From assembly GCA_964511185.1 (NCBI GenBank), contig CAZEDU010000052.1, positions 1-33,421 on the forward strand: a stretch of DNA of 33,421 nt, read 5' to 3'. The DNA comes from CAZEDU01 sp964511185. Lineage in GTDB: Bacteria > Myxococcota > Myxococcia > Myxococcales > Myxococcaceae. This document shows positions 29,072 through 33,421 of this stretch, in pieces (the stretch's first letter is position 1; each line of letters begins with the position of its first letter). The notes under the pieces were generated by a model, which searched no databases, was not told where the DNA came from, and was given only the letters and a program-made list of their open reading frames with translations. Made by a program: the position numbers and the translations under genes.

Positions 29072-30288
29072 AACCCGCGCGCGGTACGAGGTGGCGCGGG
29101 CCGGGCTGGCCCGTCCTCATCGGGGCGGTGGCGATTCTCGCAGCGCCCGCGGCCTGTCGGCGCGCCAGGGAAGACCGGCACCCACCTCCAGAGCTGGCGC
29201 AGGTGCAGGGAGCGCTCCTCGCGGAGGCGGCGGGCTGCATTCGTGGCCAGGTGGGTGAGGCCCATGCTGGGTTCGAGCAGCTCCGCGCGCGCACCGCGGA
29301 GCTCGCGGCGGACTGGAGCCCGAGCCACCGCGCGGCGGCGCAGGCGGCCTTCGACGAGGCGATGGACCGCTGGCAGCGGCTCGAGGCGATGCAGGTGGGG
29401 CCGGCGGCGAGCACCAGCGCGCCCGGCGGCCAGGGGCTGCGGGATGAGATCTACTCTTGGCCGCTGACGGGGCGTTGCGCGATCGAGAAGGTCCTGGCGA
29501 GCCAGCGCTACGCGGCCGCCGACTTCGGGGCCTCTCTGGTCAATGTGCGGGGGCTCGGCGCGCTCGAGTACCTGTTGTTCTACGACGGCGTCGACAACGC
29601 CTGCTCTGCCCAGGACGCCGTCAACACGAGCGGCAGCTGGGCGGCGCTGTCCCAAGCGGAGCTCAGCGCGCGCAAGGCCGCCTACGCCGCGCGCTTGAGC
29701 GCGCTCATCGTCGACACGTCGCAGCGGCTCGTCGCCGCCTGGCAGCCCAGCGCGCAGAGCTTCGCCGACGAGCTCGCCGGTGCGGGAGAGGCCGGGGCGC
29801 TGTTCGCCACCCAGGACGAGGCCGTCAACGCGCTGTTCGCCGCCATCACCTACGTCGACAAAGAGATGAAGGACCTCAAGGTGGGCCGGCCGCTGGGGCT
29901 CGTCGAGTGTCCGGCGAGCAGCTGCCCGGAGCTGGTGGAGTCTTTGTACGCGCGGCGCTCGCTCGAGCATCTGCGCGACAACCTGGCAGGCGCCGGCAAG
30001 CTCCTGTTGGGCTGCGGTGACGACCTTGCCGGCACCGGGTTCGACGACCTCTTGCGGGCCGCCGGCGCGGCGGAGCTCGCAGAGCGGCTGACCGCGGCGC
30101 ACGCCGGCGCGCTGGCCGCCGCGAACGGCTTCCCGCACGGCGATTTGTCTCGAGCGTTGAGCGAAGACCCCGGCGCGGTCCTCGCGCTCCACGCCGCCAT
30201 CAAGCGGCTCACGGACCTTCTCAAGCTCGAGCTCGTGGTCGCGCTCGACCTCGAGCTGCCGGCCAAGGTCTCGGGTGACAATGATTGA
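29068..30288 (+). CDS. Imelysin-family (IrpA-like) exported protein, co-transcribed with bcrD
   Basis: A 406-residue exported protein. The N-terminus carries positive residues, a hydrophobic run (PVLIGAVAILAAPAA) and a cysteine at residue 30 that may be a poor lipobox. The body is the two-bundle helical imelysin/peptidase M75 fold, with the phrases AAQAAFDEAMDRWQRLEAMQVGP, EIYSWPLTGRCAIEKVL, VRGLGALEYLLFY, TQDEAVNALFAAITYVDKEMKDLKVGRPLG and the late FDDLLRAAGAAELAERL. The family's GxHxxE motif is degenerate here (GLGALE, with Ala for His). Imelysins are linked to iron or haem acquisition and are often next to di-haem peroxidases; none is here. Its ATG overlaps bcrD by 4 nt, so it belongs to the benzoyl-CoA operon, perhaps supplying iron for the many clusters of Bcr, which is speculation. 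Confidence 0.85.
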   Translation: MKPARGTRWRGPGWPVLIGAVAILAAPAACRRAREDRHPPPELAQVQGALLAEAAGCIRGQVGEAHAGFEQLRARTAELAADWSPSHRAAAQAAFDEAMDRWQRLEAMQVGPAASTSAPGGQGLRDEIYSWPLTGRCAIEKVLASQRYAAADFGASLVNVRGLGALEYLLFYDGVDNACSAQDAVNTSGSWAALSQAELSARKAAYAARLSALIVDTSQRLVAAWQPSAQSFADELAGAGEAGALFATQDEAVNALFAAITYVDKEMKDLKVGRPLGLVECPASSCPELVESLYARRSLEHLRDNLAGAGKLLLGCGDDLAGTGFDDLLRAAGAAELAERLTAAHAGALAAANGFPHGDLSRALSEDPGAVLALHAAIKRLTDLLKLELVVALDLELPAKVSGDND

Positions 30289-31252
30289 TTCGACTCCGCT
30301 CGCGCTCGTCGACAGGCTCCTCGACGCCGCCCTGGCTCCGGTGCGAAGCCTGCAGTCGCCCGAGAGCCGGATGTGGTGGCTCTACCTGCTGCTCGCGGCG
30401 CTCCTGGGGACGGCCGTGTGGGCGGTCAAGCTCCGGCACCGGGTGCGGCTCTGGCGCTTTCTGTTCCCCAAGTCCATCTGGCTGCACCCGTCCGCGCTCC
30501 TCGACTACCGGCTGCTGTTCGCGCGCGCGGTCATCGACGGGCTCTTCTTCGCGCCGCTCGCCGTCTCGTCCACCTACGTCGCCCTCTCCACTTTGGGCCT
30601 TCTGACGAGGCACCTCGGCGGCGGCCCCCTGGGTGAGCGCTCGCCCGCCCTGGCCATCGCCGCGCTGACGGTGTCGACCTTCGTGGCCGAGGATCTGGCT
30701 CGCTACGTCGTTCATCGCCTCGCGCACCGCGTGCCCGCGCTCTGGCAGCTGCACAAGGTCCATCACTCGGCCGAGGTGCTGACGCCGATCACCGTCTATC
30801 GCACCCACCCGCTCGAGCGCCTGTTGATGCGAAGCGGCGCGGCGGTCGCCATCGGCGTCGCGGCGGGGGTGAGCTGCTGGCTGTTCCGCCGCGGCGCCTC
30901 GGGCTGGGAGATCGCCGGGGTGAACGCCTTGGGCTTTGTCTGGACTGGCCTGGGGGCGAACCTGCGCCACTCCCAGGTATGGCTCTCGTATGGGCGTTGG
31001 CTCGAGCACCTGTTCATCAGCCCCGCCCAACACCAGGTTCACCACAGCAGCGAGCGAGGTCACTACGACCGCAACTTCGGCTCCGCGCTGGCGCTCTGGG
31101 ACTGGCTGGGCGGAACGCTCTACGTCACCGGCGGCCGCGAGCGGCTGCGCTTCGGGTTGCCGCCCGACATGAAGAACCACGGCAACAGCGTCATCTCCAC
31201 CCTCATCGACCCGTTGATCGCCATCGCTCGCTCGCTTCGCCTCCGCGCTTGA
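30281..31252 (+). CDS. Membrane di-iron fatty acid hydroxylase / sterol desaturase family protein
   Basis: A 323-residue membrane protein with about four to five helices (near 33-52, 80-105, 120-145 and 185-210). It carries the family's histidine boxes: VHRLAH, LHKVHHSAE, RTHPLER, and a C-terminal HQVHHSSERGHYDRNFG. Known members use O2 and a di-iron centre to hydroxylate or desaturate lipids. The ATG at 30281 lies inside the end of the imelysin gene (8-nt overlap), and an in-frame GTG two codons earlier is also possible. It closes the nine-gene operon. An oxygen-using enzyme at the end of an anaerobic operon is odd; it may act at low oxygen or have another activity. Confidence 0.88.
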   Translation: MIDSTPLALVDRLLDAALAPVRSLQSPESRMWWLYLLLAALLGTAVWAVKLRHRVRLWRFLFPKSIWLHPSALLDYRLLFARAVIDGLFFAPLAVSSTYVALSTLGLLTRHLGGGPLGERSPALAIAALTVSTFVAEDLARYVVHRLAHRVPALWQLHKVHHSAEVLTPITVYRTHPLERLLMRSGAAVAIGVAAGVSCWLFRRGASGWEIAGVNALGFVWTGLGANLRHSQVWLSYGRWLEHLFISPAQHQVHHSSERGHYDRNFGSALALWDWLGGTLYVTGGRERLRFGLPPDMKNHGNSVISTLIDPLIAIARSLRLRA

Positions 31253-31435
31253 CGGGCGATCAAGTTCTCTCGCCTCAGGAGCCTCATCGCGCATTCACCG
31301 TCGTCGCGTGTGAACGCTCGCGCCGATCTGCGCACGCGTGATTCAGCGGCCGTGCGCGCCCGAGCAACGTGGTTCCCCGCTTGCAACTTGCCGGCGTCGC
31401 GAGGCGCTGAAGCCTCCGACCTCGAAGGAACCATC

Positions 31436-32896
31436 ATGTCGAACCGCCTTGCAGGGTTGATTCCCACCGTCGTTCTCCTGTTCGCCGCGGCATGCGGAGC
31501 CGGCACAGAGCTGAGCATCGATGACGAGATCGCGGCCCCTCCCGCAGACGAGCTCGACACCGAGATGTCTGCGCTGACCACCATCAGCAACCCGCTCGGC
31601 TTTGCGTACAACACGAGCGCGGGCGTCACCGCCTACGCCCACCCCACAGGCATGGTGGTGACCGGGCGCTGCAACCGATACGACGCCGCGTTCAAGACCG
31701 TGCGCGCCGCCGGTGGCGAAGTGCTCGCCTACTTGAACCCGATCGACAACGTCGTGGCCTGCCCCGAAGACGCGAAGTTCCTCGGGCCGCGCGTGAACTG
31801 GTCGCCTTATCGAAGCAACTGGGGTGGCACTCCGCTCCTCGACATCTCGGCGGGGTCGGCGCAGTCGAACCACATGATCAACTACATCTCGGCGCTGATC
31901 GACGAGAACAGCGTCGACGGTGTGTTCCTCGATGTGGTGGGCTCACGGCTGTGGTCTCAGTCGGCGAACTTCGACAGCTGGTCGCAGTCCGAGAAGGACC
32001 GGTTTCGAGATGGCAACATCGACTTCGTTCGGCGCGTCCGTGCGTTGGTGCAGGCCAAGCGCCCCGCCTTCCTCGTCATCAACAACAACACCTGGGTGGG
32101 CAACAACGGCACCGCCGGCGAGAAGTACGTGAACGGCATTTGCATCGAGCATCACGCGCCCGACGCGTTCTGGGCCGCGCAGGCCGCCAAGCCGTACTTC
32201 GGGAAGTACCACCGGGTGCTCGTCATCGAGAGCGCCACCAGCCACCTCTCGACGTGGCGTAGCTTCCCCGGCGTCACCAACATCTCGAGCCAGACGTCCT
32301 CTTACGCGCAGGTCAGCCCACCGCCGTTCGGTTTCACCGCGCAGACCGATCGCCTCTCCGGCGGCACCGTGAATTCAGCGCCGCCTCCGCCCGATGAGAC
32401 GAGCACGCCTCCGAGCACCACGGCGCCACGTCACTATGGGCAGACGGTGCCGGGCAGCCTCTGGTCCGGTGGGCAGGTCGTCGATCGCAAGCGCGCGGCC
32501 CGTGTCACCGTGACCAGCGGCGGCACCTTGGTGAGCGGCTCCATCTTCCTCGACGGGAACGGGGGCGCCGCAGGCACGCAGCTCATTCGGCTCGCGCTCT
32601 ACTCGAACAACAACGGAGCACCCGGCGCATTGATCGCCACCACGAGCCAGTTCTCTGTCTCGTCCGGCTCGGCGGGCAAGTGGTACTCCGCCCCGTTCAA
32701 TGCACGCCCGCTCCCGGCTGGGACCTACTGGATCGCCGAACACACCGGCGGAACACCGGGCGTCTCCCGCAACAACGGCACCACCGGCACCAACTACTAC
32801 ATGAATGCCGATGGCTACTCCGACGGCGCCGCGAGCACGTTCGGCCCCGGGTACGGCGGGAGCGTCACGATGACCATGCACCTGACCGTGCGGTGA
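31436..32896 (+). CDS. Secreted glycosidase-like TIM-barrel lipoprotein with C-terminal beta-sandwich
   Basis: A 486-residue predicted lipoprotein. The leader MSNRLAGLIPTVVLLFAAAC gives a lipobox-like A-A-A-C20. A short acidic linker leads to a TIM-barrel-like domain (about 50-330) with GGEVLAYLNPIDNV, VDGVFLDVVGS, AFLVINNNTWVGN and HRVLVIESATSH, similar to putative glycoside hydrolases of the GH114/'glycosyl hydrolase-like' type; D in FLDVV is a candidate catalytic residue. A Pro/Thr linker follows (near SAPPPPDETSTPPS), then a beta-sandwich of about 130 residues (SLWSGGQVVDRKRAARVTV ... YGGSVTMTMHLTV) that may bind carbohydrate. GAAGGA precedes the ATG; the frame upstream of it lacks a leader. 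It converges on the beta-helix gene, 11 nt away. The 183 bp before it, after the bcr operon, show only weak hairpins. Confidence 0.75.
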   Translation: MSNRLAGLIPTVVLLFAAACGAGTELSIDDEIAAPPADELDTEMSALTTISNPLGFAYNTSAGVTAYAHPTGMVVTGRCNRYDAAFKTVRAAGGEVLAYLNPIDNVVACPEDAKFLGPRVNWSPYRSNWGGTPLLDISAGSAQSNHMINYISALIDENSVDGVFLDVVGSRLWSQSANFDSWSQSEKDRFRDGNIDFVRRVRALVQAKRPAFLVINNNTWVGNNGTAGEKYVNGICIEHHAPDAFWAAQAAKPYFGKYHRVLVIESATSHLSTWRSFPGVTNISSQTSSYAQVSPPPFGFTAQTDRLSGGTVNSAPPPPDETSTPPSTTAPRHYGQTVPGSLWSGGQVVDRKRAARVTVTSGGTLVSGSIFLDGNGGAAGTQLIRLALYSNNNGAPGALIATTSQFSVSSGSAGKWYSAPFNARPLPAGTYWIAEHTGGTPGVSRNNGTTGTNYYMNADGYSDGAASTFGPGYGGSVTMTMHLTVR

Positions 32897-32907
32897 CGAG
32901 TACGGGC

Positions 32908-33421
32908 TCACAGCTGTAGATACGTGGGCCCGTAGCCGCTCTTGTTTCGAAAATCCCCGGCCTGCCAGTTCGCGAAGCCGGGGTCGACGTCGGGGCAGTT
33001 GGTCACCGTCACTCCCTTCATGCCCGGCTGCACCAGCCCCCCCGAGCCGCCGCCCTTGGTGATGATGGAGTTGCGCACCACGTTGCCGCTGACCGGCCGC
33101 GACGAGTCCGAAGTCCACGACTCGACGAGGTAGCCCGAACGACCGCGGCCGAGGATGCTGTTCTCGATGACGTTGTTGTCGCTCGTCAGGTACGNNNNNN
33201 NNNNTCCCGGTGGTCGCGTCGGAGGAGCCGGAGAACGTCACTGCACTCCGGGAGTTCCAGATGATGGTGCGTCGCACCGCCCCGTTGTCGCCATTGTTGT
33301 AGAGGTGAATGGGGAACCAGCCGCCGTCGACGATGATGGAGTCGGCGATTTCCCAGTCCGTCGCGTTCTTGATGTAGAAGGCGTGGTCGTGGCTGTCCCC
33401 GACCTTGCCGGCCGGCTGATG
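32908..33421 (-). CDS. Parallel beta-helix protein, C-terminal part (partial, interrupted by a gap)
   Basis: The minus strand encodes the C-terminal end of a right-handed beta-helix protein. From the window edge it reads DHAFYIKN, WEIADSIIVDGGWFPIHLYNN, RRTIIWNSRSAVTFSG, then after ten Ns NNVIENSILGRGRSGYLVES, GNVVRNSIITKGGG and ends at a TGA at 32908-32910. The Asn-rich rungs with repeated N-x-I/V-x-N-S-I are the pectate-lyase/carbohydrate-lyase type of beta-helix. The two halves lie in different reading frames across the 10-N gap at 33195-33204, so either the gap length is wrong (most likely) or the gene is broken. The start lies outside the window. It is probably a secreted polysaccharide-binding or -cleaving protein. 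Confidence 0.75.
33195..33204. other. Assembly gap (10 N)
   Basis: Ten undetermined bases, probably a placeholder. The beta-helix protein reads well on both sides but in different frames, which indicates the true gap length is not 10 modulo 3, if the gene is intact. Confidence 0.95.

Noticed and set aside
31214..31227. TTGATCGCCATCGC as a further FNR box
   Set aside because: The right half is imperfect and the site lies in the conserved 3' coding part of the hydroxylase gene.
31255..31274. GGCGA-N10-TCGCC hairpin after the hydroxylase gene as the operon terminator
   Set aside because: Short 5-bp stem with a long loop and no T-run; not distinguishable from chance.

Overview
The window is about 33 kb of very GC-rich DNA with dense, mostly ATGA/GTGA-overlapping operons, two 10-N assembly gaps (19706-19715 and 33195-33204) and no tRNA, rRNA, insertion sequence, phage gene or CRISPR array that I can see. 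The codon bias, a nitrous oxide reductase with a plain Sec-type leader (clade II type), many lipoproteins and secreted polysaccharide-active enzymes, and multi-haem cytochromes suggest a Myxococcota-like (deltaproteobacterial) genome, probably metagenome-assembled. That placement is inference: there is no phylogenetic marker gene in the window.

Layout. (1) 72-7467, minus strand: a nitrous oxide respiration operon, nosZ - nosD (with a NosB-like membrane domain fused to its N-terminus) - nosF - nosY - nosL - tetrahaem cytochrome c. After nosZ every junction is a 4-nt ATGA overlap except the 23-nt nosZ/nosD gap. (2) 7706-9340, plus: divergent from nosZ, a Cys-rich-headed predicted outer-membrane/secreted protein and a His-rich lipoprotein, both candidate metal-handling proteins. 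(3) 9344-12792: a B12-binding radical SAM protein, a hotdog thioesterase and a secreted GH5-type glycosidase. (4) 12872-16496: a GTGA-coupled operon of a NapH-like membrane ferredoxin, a NapG-like ferredoxin and a Tat-exported molybdopterin oxidoreductase; substrate unknown. (5) 16463-17410, minus: a secreted jelly-roll polysaccharide lyase. (6) 17558-21505: a regulatory island with three perfect FNR-type boxes (TTGAT-N4-ATCAA), a second B12/radical SAM protein, two hemerythrin-like proteins, a tiny Cys-rich exported protein and an FNR-like regulator that keeps the FNR DNA-reading residues and four candidate cluster cysteines. (7) 21544-31252, plus: a nine-gene operon for the Thauera-type anaerobic benzoyl-CoA pathway (had, oah, dch, bcrC, bcrB, bcrA, bcrD), with an imelysin-family lipoprotein and a membrane di-iron fatty acid hydroxylase/sterol desaturase family protein as its overlapping tail. 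(8) 31436-33421: a secreted glycosidase-like lipoprotein and a partial beta-helix protein.

How it fits together. The bcr operon would dearomatise benzoyl-CoA with ATP and reduced ferredoxin and open the ring; N2O reduction by NosZ could serve as a terminal electron sink. The FNR-like protein plausibly switches on the aromatic operon, its own gene, the hemerythrin/Cys-rich cassette and the radical SAM gene when oxygen disappears. The hemerythrin-like proteins may buffer O2 or NO near the oxygen-sensitive reductase. The benzoate-CoA ligase, the ferredoxin and its reductase, and the lower beta-oxidation genes are not in the window.
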